NCBI RefSeq assembly: GCF_030818935.1
Contig: NZ_JAUTBD010000001.1
Span: 2,170,001 to 2,234,000, forward strand
Direction: 5' to 3'
DNA length: 64,000 bases
Source of the DNA: Microbacterium sp. SORGH_AS_1204
GTDB taxonomy: Bacteria; Actinomycetota; Actinomycetes; Actinomycetales; Microbacteriaceae
Position numbers and translations under genes: made by a program. The notes beneath the pieces are model-generated. The model had not been told where the DNA came from. It saw only the letters and a list, made by a program, of their open reading frames with translations, and did no database searches. This document shows, in pieces, positions 8,117-16,268 of the stretch; position 1 is the first letter of the stretch, and each line of letters opens with the position of its first letter.

Positions 8117-8306
8117 GGCATCCTCCAGGGGTCGAAGACGCCACGCTAACCGCGGCCCCGTCGCGACGGCCGGGGCTTGCCCTCGGCATCCGGGGTCGTC
8201 CGCGAACTCACAGCGCGCTCCCAGCCCCGAGGGACCAAAAGCGGCGGCAGAAGCGTTCTCTTGAAGGACGCCCGCCACAGGTCGTCATGACGAGAGGATA
8301 CGAACC

Positions 8307-8765
8307 GTGAGCACGGAGTACCGGAAGACGTCGGAGGCACTCAGCCGCCTCACCGACCGCCAGTTCGCCGTCACGCAGGACGACGCGACCGAACCGCCGT
8401 TCCGCAACGAGTACTGGGACAACCACGAGGATGGCATCTACGTCGATGTCGTATCGGGACAGCCGCTGTTCTCCTCGACCGACAAATTCGAGAGCGGCTC
8501 GGGCTGGCCGAGCTTCACCAAGCCGATCGACGACGCCGCGGTCGTGGAGAAGACCGACCGGACGCTCTGGATGACCCGCACGGAGGTGCGTTCCGCCGGC
8601 GCCGACAGCCACCTCGGACACGTCTTTGATGACGGCCCCCGCCAGGCCGGTGGCCTGAGATACTGCATGAACTCGGCCGCACTGCGTTTCGTGCCCGTCA
8701 GCGAGCTGGAGGCACAGGGCTACGGCGCGTACCTGAGCCTCTTCCGCGAGACGCGCGCCTCATGA
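8307..8765 (+). CDS. msrB: Peptide-methionine (R)-S-oxide reductase
   Basis: 152 residues from a GTG. MsrB reduces the R form of methionine sulfoxide in proteins. Visible motifs are SGWPSF (residues ~65), DSHLGHVF and the catalytic [11 protein letters not shown] near residue 120. The paired zinc-binding cysteines of many MsrB proteins are absent: the region reads [15 protein letters not shown], placing it with the zinc-free forms. Its stop overlaps ATGA of a possible upstream start for msrA, so both genes form one repair operon acting on the two sulfoxide stereoisomers. Confidence 0.95.
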   Translation: MSTEYRKTSEALSRLTDRQFAVTQDDATEPPFRNEYWDNHEDGIYVDVVSGQPLFSSTDKFESGSGWPSFTKPIDDAAVVEKTDRTLWMTRTEVRSAGADSHLGHVFDDGPRQAGGLRYCMNSAALRFVPVSELEAQGYGAYLSLFRETRAS

Positions 8766-8803
8766 ACCTCTTCTCTTTCCGCGACCGCAAAAGGAGCAAC
8801 AGC

Positions 8804-9358
8804 ATGACCAGCGGACCCACCGACACCGGCGAAATCACCCGTCGCCCCGGCACCGAGACCGCCGTCCTCGCGGGCGGATGCTTCTGGGGCGTCGAGGACC
8901 TCATCCGCCGTCAGCCCGGCGTGCTCGACACGCGCGTCGGCTACACCGGCGGTCAGAACGATCACGCGACCTACCGCAACCACCCCGGTCACGCGGAGGC
9001 CGTCGAGATCGTCTTCGACCCGACGCAGACGTCGTACCGCGACATCCTGGCGTTCTTCTTCCAGATCCACGACCCGTCGACCCTGAACCGTCAGGGCAAC
9101 GACATCGGCACGAGCTACCGCTCCGCGATCTTCCCGCTCTCCCCCGAGCAGGAGAAGGTGGCCCGCGACACCATCGCCGACGTCGACGCGTCGGGCATCT
9201 GGCCCGCCAAGGCCGTGACGACGATCGAGCCCGAGGCTCCGTTCTGGGAGGCCGAGCCCGAGCACCAGGACTACCTCGTGCGCATTCCGAACGGCTACAC
9301 GTGCCACTTCGTGCGCCCCGGCTGGGTGCTGCCCAAGCGCGAGGAAGCGTCGGCGTAA
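8804..9358 (+). CDS. msrA: Peptide-methionine (S)-S-oxide reductase
   Basis: 184 residues. MsrA reduces the S form of methionine sulfoxide; the catalytic motif [10 protein letters not shown] is near residue 25 and GYTGG near 45. I prefer the start MTSGPTD because AAAGGAG lies eight bases ahead; an in-frame ATG at 8762 overlapping the msrB stop would add 14 residues ([10 protein letters not shown]) without a better signal. Downstream residues [11 protein letters not shown] and GTSYRSAIF are typical of the family. A perfect 28-base palindrome follows the stop as a shared terminator. Confidence 0.95.
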   Translation: MTSGPTDTGEITRRPGTETAVLAGGCFWGVEDLIRRQPGVLDTRVGYTGGQNDHATYRNHPGHAEAVEIVFDPTQTSYRDILAFFFQIHDPSTLNRQGNDIGTSYRSAIFPLSPEQEKVARDTIADVDASGIWPAKAVTTIEPEAPFWEAEPEHQDYLVRIPNGYTCHFVRPGWVLPKREEASA

Positions 9359-9369
9359 GTCGTTTTCCG

Positions 9370-9397
9370 GGGCCCGGATGCCATGGCATCCGGGCCC
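9370..9397. terminator. Perfect 28-base palindrome between convergent genes
   Basis: The sequence from GGGCCCGGATGCC to its mirror GGCATCCGGGCCC is fully self-complementary. It lies between the stops of msrA and arsC and is flanked by T-runs (GTTTTCC on one side), so it can terminate transcription from both directions. It contains both orientations of the over-represented heptamer GGATGCC. Confidence 0.8.
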
Positions 9398-9401
9398 TTC
9401 G

Positions 9402-9800
9402 TCACGCCAACAGGTCGTCGAGCAGGCGTGTGACGCGACCCTTGATGTCGTCGCGGATCGGGCGCACTTCATCGAGCCCCTTGCCCGCCGGGTCGGTGAG
9501 CTCCCAGTCCTCGTACCTCTTGCCGGGGAAGATGGGGCACGCATCGCCGCAGCCCATCGTGATGACGGCGTCGGACGCCTTCACGTCGTCGGTGAGCAGC
9601 AGCTGCGGCACCTCGGCGCTGATGTCGATGCCCTCCTCGGCCATCGCGGCCACCGCCATCGGGTTGAGCGCCGCGCCGGGGGCGCTGCCGCCCGAGAGGA
9701 CGGTGACGCGGTCGCCGCCGAGCGCCCGGGCGTAGCCGGCGGCCATCTGCGAGCGTCCGGCGTTGTGGACGCAGACGAAGAGGATCGTGACGGATGCCAT
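9402..9800 (-). CDS. arsC: Arsenate reductase, low-molecular-weight phosphatase fold
   Basis: 132 residues. The P-loop CVHNAGRSQ (Cys-x5-Arg) at residues 10-18 and the second region MGCGDACPIFPGK near 85 match ArsC proteins related to low-molecular-weight tyrosine phosphatases. In actinobacteria such enzymes reduce arsenate to arsenite with mycothiol or thioredoxin. No arsenite exporter, ArsR or other ars gene is adjacent, so the link to arsenic resistance rests on the family alone. The start overlaps no neighbour; the 140 bases upstream contain nothing I recognise except the divergent oxidoreductase promoter. Confidence 0.9.
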   Translation of the reverse strand: MASVTILFVCVHNAGRSQMAAGYARALGGDRVTVLSGGSAPGAALNPMAVAAMAEEGIDISAEVPQLLLTDDVKASDAVITMGCGDACPIFPGKRYEDWELTDPAGKGLDEVRPIRDDIKGRVTRLLDDLLA

Positions 9801-9929
9801 TGCAGCACCCTGCTGCACTTCGGTGAACGGCAGGTGACGTCGGCGATGGCGGCCGCGACACCCGGCGCGCCATGAGCACTCGACAGCCCTGCAACGCGCA
9901 AGCCCCACGGGCGGAGCGGCCGGGCTCCA

Positions 9930-9935
9930 TAGGCT
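9930..9935 (+). promoter_or_regulatory. -10 box of the FAD oxidoreductase gene (TAGGCT)
   Basis: TAGGCT is followed by CGCGGG and then the ATG at 9942, with no room for a ribosome site. Confidence 0.6.
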
Positions 9936-9941
9936 CGCGGG

Positions 9942-11177
9942 ATGAGCGGATACGACGTCATCGTTGTCGGCGCGGGGCTGGCGGGGCTTCGCTGCGCGAC
10001 GCGGCTCGCCGAGGCCGGCCGTGACGTCGTCGTCCTCGAGGCGGACGACACCGTGGGTGGGCGCGAGCGCACCGACATCGTTGACGGGTTCCGCCTCGAT
10101 CGAGGGTTCCACGTGCTGAACCCCGCGTATCCGACCGTTCGGCGGTGGGTCGACGTCGACGCGCTCGCGCTGCGGCGCTTCCCGGTGGCGGTCGGCGTGC
10201 GGCTCGACGACCGACTCGTGCGACTCGCGCACCCTCTGCGGCATCCGCTGTCGGTCCCCGAGACGCTGCGGAGCGGGCTCGTGCGGCCCGCGGATCTCCC
10301 TGCGCTCGCCCGATGGGCGGCGCCCACGGTCCTTTCCGCGCGTGCTGCGAAGGTCGGCCCCGACCGCGCGCTGGACGAGGCGTGGGATCGCACCGGGGTA
10401 CGGGGACCGCTGCGGGAGGCGGTGCTCGAGCCGTTCCTCGCGGGCGTGCTCGCCGACGACCGTCAGCAGACCTCCGACGCCTTCGTCCGCCTCCTCGTCC
10501 GCAGCTTCGCGCTCGGGCGACCGGGCGTCCCGGCCGCGGGCATCGGGGCCCTTCCCGCACAGCTCGCCGACACCGCCCGTCGGGCCGGGGTCGGGATCCG
10601 TCTCGGGCACCGCGTGGTCTCGACGCGCGATCGCGCCCGCGGCTGGCACGTGGGCATCGAGGGACGGGATGCCATGACCGCCCGGGCCGTGGTCATCGCG
10701 ACGGGCCTCGACCCCTCGCTCGATTTGCCGCTCCCCCGTCCCCGCGGTCTGCAGACGTGGTGGTTCGCCGCCTCTTCGGCTCCTTCGCACGACGCGGCGC
10801 TCCGCGTCGACGGGCGTCGGCAGGGGCCGATCGTCAACACCGCCGTCATGACGAACACCGCGCCCACCTACGCTCCTCGCGGGCAGCACCTCATCCAGGC
10901 GACGTGCGTGATGCCGTCGGGGGCGTCGGAGCACGGCATCCGGCGCCAGCTCGCCGACATCTGGGATGCCGACACCCGTCCGTGGCGCCTGCTGCGACGC
11001 GACGACGTCGTCGGTGCCCTCCCCGCACAGAATGCGCCGCTGCGGCCTCGGCGCTCGGTGCGGCTCGGTGACGGACGCTACGTCGCCGGCGATCACCGCG
11101 ACACCGCGTCGATCCAGGGTGCGCTGGTGTCGGGGCAGCGGGCGGCGGAGGCGGTGCTGGCGGATCTCGCCGGCTGA
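9942..11177 (+). CDS. FAD-dependent amine oxidase/desaturase-like oxidoreductase
   Basis: 411 residues. A dinucleotide-binding motif VVGAGLAGLRCATRLAEAG is at residues 7-25, with the second acidic position in VLEADDTVGGRE, the GGR element typical of flavin amine oxidases and phytoene desaturases. The C-terminal GRYVAGDHRDTASIQGAL carries the second FAD-binding Asp-Gly region. Substrate is unknown; no carotenoid genes lie nearby. Its stop faces the GNAT gene across a strong hairpin. Confidence 0.87.
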   Translation: MSGYDVIVVGAGLAGLRCATRLAEAGRDVVVLEADDTVGGRERTDIVDGFRLDRGFHVLNPAYPTVRRWVDVDALALRRFPVAVGVRLDDRLVRLAHPLRHPLSVPETLRSGLVRPADLPALARWAAPTVLSARAAKVGPDRALDEAWDRTGVRGPLREAVLEPFLAGVLADDRQQTSDAFVRLLVRSFALGRPGVPAAGIGALPAQLADTARRAGVGIRLGHRVVSTRDRARGWHVGIEGRDAMTARAVVIATGLDPSLDLPLPRPRGLQTWWFAASSAPSHDAALRVDGRRQGPIVNTAVMTNTAPTYAPRGQHLIQATCVMPSGASEHGIRRQLADIWDADTRPWRLLRRDDVVGALPAQNAPLRPRRSVRLGDGRYVAGDHRDTASIQGALVSGQRAAEAVLADLAG

Positions 11178-11254
11178 ACCGCGCCGCGCGTCGCGCGGTG
11201 CCTCCGCCGGCGACGTGCGTCCCGCGAGATCAGCGGTGCGGGCGGTGGCGGTTC

Positions 11255-11313
11255 GGGGCGGATTCGGCCGGTTGGGGCGGGCGGATTCCGCCCCGACCGG
11301 CGAAAGCCGCCCC
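11255..11313. terminator. 26-base-arm imperfect hairpin between convergent genes
   Basis: The arms 11255-11280 and 11288-11313 pair along 26 bases with about five mismatches or wobbles around a 7-base loop (GCGGATT). It lies between the oppositely oriented stops of the oxidoreductase and GNAT genes and should be a very stable bidirectional terminator. Confidence 0.7.
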
Positions 11314-11328
11314 GACCCCGATTCGGCT

Positions 11329-11829
11329 CTATCGTCGCGCCGCCAGCGCCCGCAACGCCTCACCGGTCACCCGCCGCGTCGTCCACTCCTCCATCGCCTC
11401 GGCACCGAGGGCGCGGTAGAAGCCGATCGCGGGTTCGTTCCAGTCGAGCACCGTCCACTCGAGCCGCGAGTACCCTCGGTCGACGCATTCCGCGGCGAGC
11501 GCGGCCAGCAGAGCAACGCCGTACCCGTTCGAGCGGTACTGCTCGTGCACGTACAGGTCTTCGAGCCAGATGCCGTGGCGGCCGGTCCAGGTCGAATAGG
11601 TGAGGAACCAGATCGCGATGGCGCGGATCTCGGCGTCCGAGCCCTCCACGACGAATGCGAACGCGCGGGGGTCGTCGCCGAACAGTGTCTCGGCGATCAT
11701 GTCGGCGGTGTTGTCGACGGCATCCGGTTCGCGCTCGTAGTCGGCGAGGGCCTGGATGCAGGCGAGGATGCCGGTCTCATCCCCCGCGCGGGCGGGACGC
11801 AGGACGGCACCGTCGGTGAAAGTCGTCAT
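11329..11829 (-). CDS. GNAT-family N-acetyltransferase
   Basis: 166 residues. The acetyl-CoA-binding segment runs LEDLYVHEQYRSNGYGVAL (about residues 88-106), with the R-x-x-G-x-G/A pattern, followed by the beta-bulge region EWTVLDWNEPAIGFYRALG. This arrangement resembles spermidine/diamine acetyltransferases, but the acceptor cannot be fixed from sequence. The ATG has no ribosome site; TAACCT ends six bases upstream. Confidence 0.87.
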   Translation of the reverse strand: MTTFTDGAVLRPARAGDETGILACIQALADYEREPDAVDNTADMIAETLFGDDPRAFAFVVEGSDAEIRAIAIWFLTYSTWTGRHGIWLEDLYVHEQYRSNGYGVALLAALAAECVDRGYSRLEWTVLDWNEPAIGFYRALGAEAMEEWTTRRVTGEALRALAARR

Positions 11830-11835
11830 GCGTCG

Positions 11836-11841
11836 AGGTTA
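11836..11841 (-). promoter_or_regulatory. -10 box of the GNAT gene (TAACCT)
   Basis: TAACCT, then CGACGC, then the ATG at 11829. Confidence 0.6.
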
Positions 11842-11896
11842 TCGAGAGGGGGCTGCCAGCACTCGGCGCCCCGCCGCGACGGAGACCGCACGGTCG

Positions 11897-12850
11897 TCAG
11901 ACCAGCGGATGCCAGCTCTCGGCCGCGACGCGACGGAAGTTCCCGCCCACGACCGCCGCGATGTCGCCGTCGGCCCAGCCCCGGCCGGCGAGGGCCGCAC
12001 CGATGCCGACGAAGGTCTCGGGTGGCATCCACTCGACCGGTCCCCACGCGGTGTAGCTCGCGTCGTACAGCTCGGGGCTCGTCGCCAAGACGTCGCGGAA
12101 CGTCTGCCAGTCGAACGAGAAGTCGGTGCTGACGCCGACGTGGTCGATGCCGACGAGATCGACGGCGTACTCGATGTGCCGCACCATGGCCTCGAGCGTC
12201 GGGGTGTTCGGGCCGAGGAAGATGCCGACGCCGGTGATGCCCACCACTCCCCCCGTGTCGGCGACGGCGCGGGCCTGGTCGTCGGTGATGTTGCGCGGGT
12301 GGTCCCACACCGCGCGCAGATTCGAGTGGCTGAACACGACGGGGCGGGTCGACGCGGCGCACATGTCGACCGTCGCGCGCACGCCCACGTGCGAGCCGTC
12401 GGGCACCATGCCCACGCGGTTCATCTCGCCGATGAGCGAGCGGCCCCACGCGGTGAGGCCTGCGTCGGTCGTGTCGAGGCACCCGGAACCCGCGCGGTTG
12501 GCGTAGTTGTACGTCGGAGCGAGCGTGCGCACGCCCTGGGCGACGAGGGTGGACACGGCATCCAGGTCCCCGCCCAGGGGCGCGCAGTCCTCGAGGTCGA
12601 ACACCACCGCGGTGTCTCCGGCGGCCGCGATTTGATCGACGTCGTCGACGGATGCGGCGAGCGCGAGGCCGTCGATCGCGCGCACCTGCGACCGGAACGC
12701 GCGGAGGAGGGATGCCGTGACGTCGGGCCCGTGGGGCGCGTACCCGACGTTGAGCGAGACGAGACCGCCCCCGGCCGGTCGATAGCGGTGGAGCTCGGCG
12801 AGATCGGCCGTCTCGATGAGCTCCACGCAGGCGTGCTGGTCCCAGAGCAC
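11897..12850 (-). CDS. Membrane dipeptidase family (peptidase M19)
   Basis: 317 residues. M19 enzymes are binuclear zinc dipeptidases. The expected zinc region WDQHACVELIETADLAEL opens the protein (His-4 from the DxH element), VSLNVGYAPHG follows, the bridging Glu is in FDLEDCAPLGG, and later His ligands appear in FSHSNLRAV and in HVGVSTDFSF. The length is shorter than the ~400-residue secreted forms and no signal peptide is present, so this is a cytosolic type. It sits three bases after trhO in the same direction and is probably co-transcribed with it. Confidence 0.85.
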   Translation of the reverse strand: MLWDQHACVELIETADLAELHRYRPAGGGLVSLNVGYAPHGPDVTASLLRAFRSQVRAIDGLALAASVDDVDQIAAAGDTAVVFDLEDCAPLGGDLDAVSTLVAQGVRTLAPTYNYANRAGSGCLDTTDAGLTAWGRSLIGEMNRVGMVPDGSHVGVRATVDMCAASTRPVVFSHSNLRAVWDHPRNITDDQARAVADTGGVVGITGVGIFLGPNTPTLEAMVRHIEYAVDLVGIDHVGVSTDFSFDWQTFRDVLATSPELYDASYTAWGPVEWMPPETFVGIGAALAGRGWADGDIAAVVGGNFRRVAAESWHPLV

Positions 12851-12853
12851 GGC

Positions 12854-13699
12854 TCAGGCGGATCCGGCGTCCGAGGCTGCTCCGACGACCGGGGCGTCCG
12901 GACTGCCGGAGTCGTGCATCGGCGTGGTGCCTGTGCGGAGCGCCAACGCTGCACCCGTGGCACCGGGTGCCCGCGCCGGCGCGAGCCCGGCATCGAGGGC
13001 CTCGCGCTCGTCGAAGACGAAGCAGTCGCCGTCCCAGTGCGCACCGCCCTGGGCGTCGAACCACCCCAGGATGCCGCCGTCGAGCTGATACGCCTCGACG
13101 CCCTGAGCGCGCAGGTACAGCGCCGCCTTCTCGCAGCGGATGCCACCCGTGCAGAAGCTCACGACGGTCTTTCCGGCGAGCTCGTCGCGGTGGGAGACCG
13201 CGGCATCCGGGAACTGGGTGAACCGCTCGATGCGCCAGTCCTTCGCGCCCGCGAAGGTGCCGTAGTCGACCTCGAACGCGTTGCGGGTGTCGACGAGCAC
13301 CACCTCGCGGCCGTCGTCGTCGGCGCCGCGGTCGAGCCAGCGGCGGAGGGTGTCGGGGCTGACCGCCGGTGCCCGTCCGTCTTGCGGGCGCACCTCGGGG
13401 CGGTCCATGCGGATGATCTCGCGCTTCACCTTCACCAGCAGCCTGCCGAAGGGCACGGCAGCCGACCAGCTCTCCTTCGTCTGCAGCGCCGCGAAACGCG
13501 GATCGGTGCGCAGGTCGGCGACGAAGCCGCGCACGGCATCGGCGGGACCGGCGAGGAACAGGTTGATCCCCTCCTCGGCGAGCAGGATCGTGCCGCGGAG
13601 GCCGGCGGCGCCCGCCCGGTCACGCAGAGACGCGCGCAGCACCGCGGGGTCGTCGATGCGCGTGAACAGGTACGCCGAGACGTTGAGGACGGATGCCAT
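12854..13699 (-). CDS. trhO: tRNA uridine(34) hydroxylase, rhodanese family
   Basis: 281 residues from MASVLNVSAYLF. The N-terminal ferredoxin-like domain (to about residue 100, with GTILLAEEGINLFLAG) and a rhodanese domain with the active loop CTGGIRCEKAALYL near 185 match TrhO (YceA), which installs 5-hydroxyuridine at tRNA position 34. The C-terminal 45 residues after DAGLAPARAPG are a low-complexity extension. The start codon is preceded by TAGGGT and a seven-base spacer that itself reads GGATGCC, so the mRNA is probably leaderless. Confidence 0.92.
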   Translation of the reverse strand: MASVLNVSAYLFTRIDDPAVLRASLRDRAGAAGLRGTILLAEEGINLFLAGPADAVRGFVADLRTDPRFAALQTKESWSAAVPFGRLLVKVKREIIRMDRPEVRPQDGRAPAVSPDTLRRWLDRGADDDGREVVLVDTRNAFEVDYGTFAGAKDWRIERFTQFPDAAVSHRDELAGKTVVSFCTGGIRCEKAALYLRAQGVEAYQLDGGILGWFDAQGGAHWDGDCFVFDEREALDAGLAPARAPGATGAALALRTGTTPMHDSGSPDAPVVGAASDAGSA

Positions 13700-13706
13700 G
13701 GCATCC

Positions 13707-13712
13707 ACCCTA
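13707..13712 (-). promoter_or_regulatory. -10 box of trhO (TAGGGT)
   Basis: TAGGGT ends seven bases before the ATG at 13699; the spacer is the heptamer GGATGCC. Confidence 0.55.
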
Positions 13713-13816
13713 CGAAAGGGCACCTGCACGAGTGTCATCGCCGAGCCCAGGCGTCAAGCCGGGAAACGCGGGCGGCGCATCGCCTAGCGTGAGAGGACTC
13801 GTCCCCGGGAGGAAGC

Positions 13817-14660
13817 GTGCCCCAAGGCCCCGCGTCGTCGTCCGCGACCGTCTCGGTCGTGATCCCCGTCCGCGACGACGGTGCGCACCTGCGTGCGTGC
13901 CTTCGCGCGCTCGCCGCACAGACCGTCGCCGCCGACGAGATCGTCGTCGTCGACAACGCCTCCACCGACGACAGCGCCGACATCGCCCGCGCCCGCCGGG
14001 GCGCGCGTGGTGTTCTGCGGCGAACGCGGCATCCCGGCCGCGGCGGCCACCGGCTACGACGCCGCCGTGGGAGATCTCATCCTGCGTCTCGACGCCGACA
14101 GCCTCCCCGCGCCCACGTGGATCGCGAGTCTCGTCGACGCTCTCGCCGACCCGAATGTGGATGCCGCCACCGGCGGCGCCGTGTTCCACGACGGCCCGGC
14201 TTCCCGGCGCGTGCTCATGGCTCGGGCATTTCTGGGTCTCTACACGGCGTGCGCGTTCCCGGCATTGGGCCACACGCCGCTGTGGGGATCGAACATGGCC
14301 TTCCGACGGCGGGCGTGGCTCGCCGTGCGCGACAAGGTGCACCTCGATCCCGAACTGCACGACGACCTCGACCTGGCGTACCACTTGGGCGTCTCGCATC
14401 GCATCCGGTACGTCCGGGGCGATCACATGCGCGTGTCGTCGCGGACCGTCGAACCGCGACGGTTCGCAACCTGCTTCCGCCGTGGAGCGGGTACGGTCTT
14501 CGCGCACTGGCCGGCGGACTTTCCGCCCGTGCGGTGGGCGCGGGTGGCGCGCACCCGCTTCGCAGGCGGGCGGACCGCGAGCCCCCGAGTGATGGGCGGC
14601 GGCGCGTCGCCGCGACGGGGTGGCGCGGAGCACGCGAGCCGCAGCGGGGTGGCGCACTGA
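13817..14660 (+). pseudogene. Family 2 glycosyltransferase, broken by a +1 frameshift
   Basis: GTG start with GGGAGGA six bases ahead. The first ~57 codons give VSVVIPVRDDGAHLRACL and VVVDNASTDDSADIARA, the classic GT2 nucleotide-sugar fold; the frame then shifts, and the remaining part, reading GARVVFCGERGIPAAA, carries the DxD motif RLDADS and the GGAVFHDG and WGSNMAFRR regions. Removing one C near 13992-13994 joins them into about 280 residues. The gene overlaps the next one by a single base (TGATG), so it heads a three-gene unit. Sugar donor and acceptor are unknown; the break may be a sequencing error. Confidence 0.85.
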
Positions 14661-15493
14661 TGGCCGGCATCCTGTTCCCGAACGTCGAGGCGCCCGATCT
14701 GCACGTGATGAGCTTCAACATCCGGCGCCGGTTCGAGCGGATCACCTGGCCGCCGGCCGACCGGTGGCCGATGCGCAAGCAACGGTTGCGCACGTTCCTC
14801 GGGGCGAATCGTCCGCATCTGCTGGGGTCCCAGGAGGCGATGCCCGATCAAGCGCAATGGGTGCAGGACTCGCTGGGCTCTGCGTACGGACGCATCGGTC
14901 TCGGACGCGGCAAGAATCGCGACGGCGAGGGAACGCCTCTCTTCTACGACCGCGATCGCATCGAGGTGGAGGATTGGGACCAGGTCATGCTCTCCGACAC
15001 CCCGCACGCTCCCGGGTCGACCGGGTGGGGCAACACGATCCCGCGGGTGGCGGTGATCGCGAAACTCCGCGATCGGGCGACGGGCGCACGGTTCACATTC
15101 GTCAACACGCACTTCGACGCGTTCTCGCACCGCGCGCGCCGCCGTTCGACGACGTGGCTGCACGACCTCGTCGCCGGCGAGGGGGGACCGCTGCTGTTCA
15201 CGGCCGACGTCAACGCTCACGTGCGCTCGCGCGAACTCGCCGGAATGTTCGCCGACGGACTGCTCGTCGATACGTGGGCGTACGCGCCCGCGCGGCGCAC
15301 GGCCGAATGGGGCACGTACAACAACTACCGTCGACCCAAGCTCGGTGCGCGTCGGATCGATGCGCTGCTGGCGACCCCCGACGTCGGCGTGCGCGCCGTG
15401 GGGATCGACCCCCGGCCGACCGGCACCCAGTGGCCGAGCGACCACCTGCCCGTGCAGGCCGTGGTGCGCATCCCGGCCGGGGGTGCGCCGTGA
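14660..15493 (+). CDS. Endonuclease/exonuclease/phosphatase family protein
   Basis: 277 residues. The EEP fold motifs are in order: SFNIRRR (residues ~15), GSQEAMPDQ with the metal-binding Glu, NTHFDAFSHRARRRS with the catalytic His, TADVNA with the Asp-x-Asn pair, and the terminal WPSDHLPVQAVV with the Asp-His dyad. Members act on nucleic acids, phospholipids or inositol phosphates. In this setting, between a glycosyltransferase and a membrane protein, a lipid or glycan phosphodiester is as plausible as DNA. No signal peptide. Confidence 0.87.
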   Translation: MAGILFPNVEAPDLHVMSFNIRRRFERITWPPADRWPMRKQRLRTFLGANRPHLLGSQEAMPDQAQWVQDSLGSAYGRIGLGRGKNRDGEGTPLFYDRDRIEVEDWDQVMLSDTPHAPGSTGWGNTIPRVAVIAKLRDRATGARFTFVNTHFDAFSHRARRRSTTWLHDLVAGEGGPLLFTADVNAHVRSRELAGMFADGLLVDTWAYAPARRTAEWGTYNNYRRPKLGARRIDALLATPDVGVRAVGIDPRPTGTQWPSDHLPVQAVVRIPAGGAP

Positions 15494-15530
15494 CCCTCCG
15501 GCCGGCTCGCTCGTATCCCCTGATGGGCGG

Positions 15531-16124
15531 ATGCCGATGATCCGGGCCCTCTACGCCAACCTCAAGCGTCCCCCGCGGAGCGCGACCGACTGGCTCGCCG
15601 ACGCGGTGCGCGCGATCGCGATCGTGCTCGTCGTGCTCTCGCTGTTCACCCTGCCCTTCACTGACTTCGCCGTGCTGTCGATGTCGCTGCCCGCCGTGAT
15701 GCTCTCGCGCATGATCGGCCTGCGCTCGGGCCTGGATCTCGTGACCTGCGTGACCGTGTTCGTCGCCGCCGGTAGCAACGTGCTCGAGCTGTACCGCGCG
15801 TGGACGGGGTGGGACCTCGTCGTGCACCTCGCCTGTACCGGCGTGCTCGCCGCGGTCGCGCTGGTGCTGCTCGACGACGTCGGGGTCGTGGCCCCGACCG
15901 GCCGCCGCCGCACGCCGATCGTCGTCGCAACCATCGCGGGTCTGGCGCTGAGCGCCGCGTGGGAGATGATCGAGTGGTTCGGCTACCGCTTCATCACGGA
16001 CGCCATCTTCGTCACGTACGACGACACGATCGGCGACATGATGGCCGGCGGCCTGGGCGCGCTGATCGTCGGTGTCGTCGCATCCCGGTGGCGCCTGACG
16101 CGGGACGATCGCGCAGCGCTGTAG
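15531..16124 (+). CDS. Membrane protein of unknown function
   Basis: 197 residues from MPMIRALYANL; an alternative ATG is two codons later. Five or six hydrophobic helices cover residues 25-185, interrupted by a short charged loop (APTGRRRTP) and a conserved-looking WEMIEWFGYR segment followed by DDTIGDMMAGG. The WEMxEW and DTxxDMxxGxxGA elements resemble the DUF2238/YjdF-type membrane family. It closes the three-gene unit with the glycosyltransferase and the EEP protein. Confidence 0.7.
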   Translation: MPMIRALYANLKRPPRSATDWLADAVRAIAIVLVVLSLFTLPFTDFAVLSMSLPAVMLSRMIGLRSGLDLVTCVTVFVAAGSNVLELYRAWTGWDLVVHLACTGVLAAVALVLLDDVGVVAPTGRRRTPIVVATIAGLALSAAWEMIEWFGYRFITDAIFVTYDDTIGDMMAGGLGALIVGVVASRWRLTRDDRAAL

Positions 16125-16231
16125 GAGCGTCCGGCCGGGGCACGGTGCCCGATCGGCCTGGTTGCATCGCTCGATGGGGGCGGCGAGCACGTTGCTCGAC
16201 CGGCCGACCGGGGCGGGTTACTCGACCGGCC

Positions 16232-16261
16232 GGCCGGCGGCACCGGATGGCGCCGCCGGCC
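16232..16261 (-). terminator. GC-rich hairpin after the catalase gene
   Basis: GGCCGGCGGC and GCCGCCGGCC form a perfect 10-base stem with a 10-base loop, 7 bases past the catalase stop. No U-run follows, so termination efficiency is uncertain. Confidence 0.55.
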
Positions 16262-16268
16262 GTGCCGC

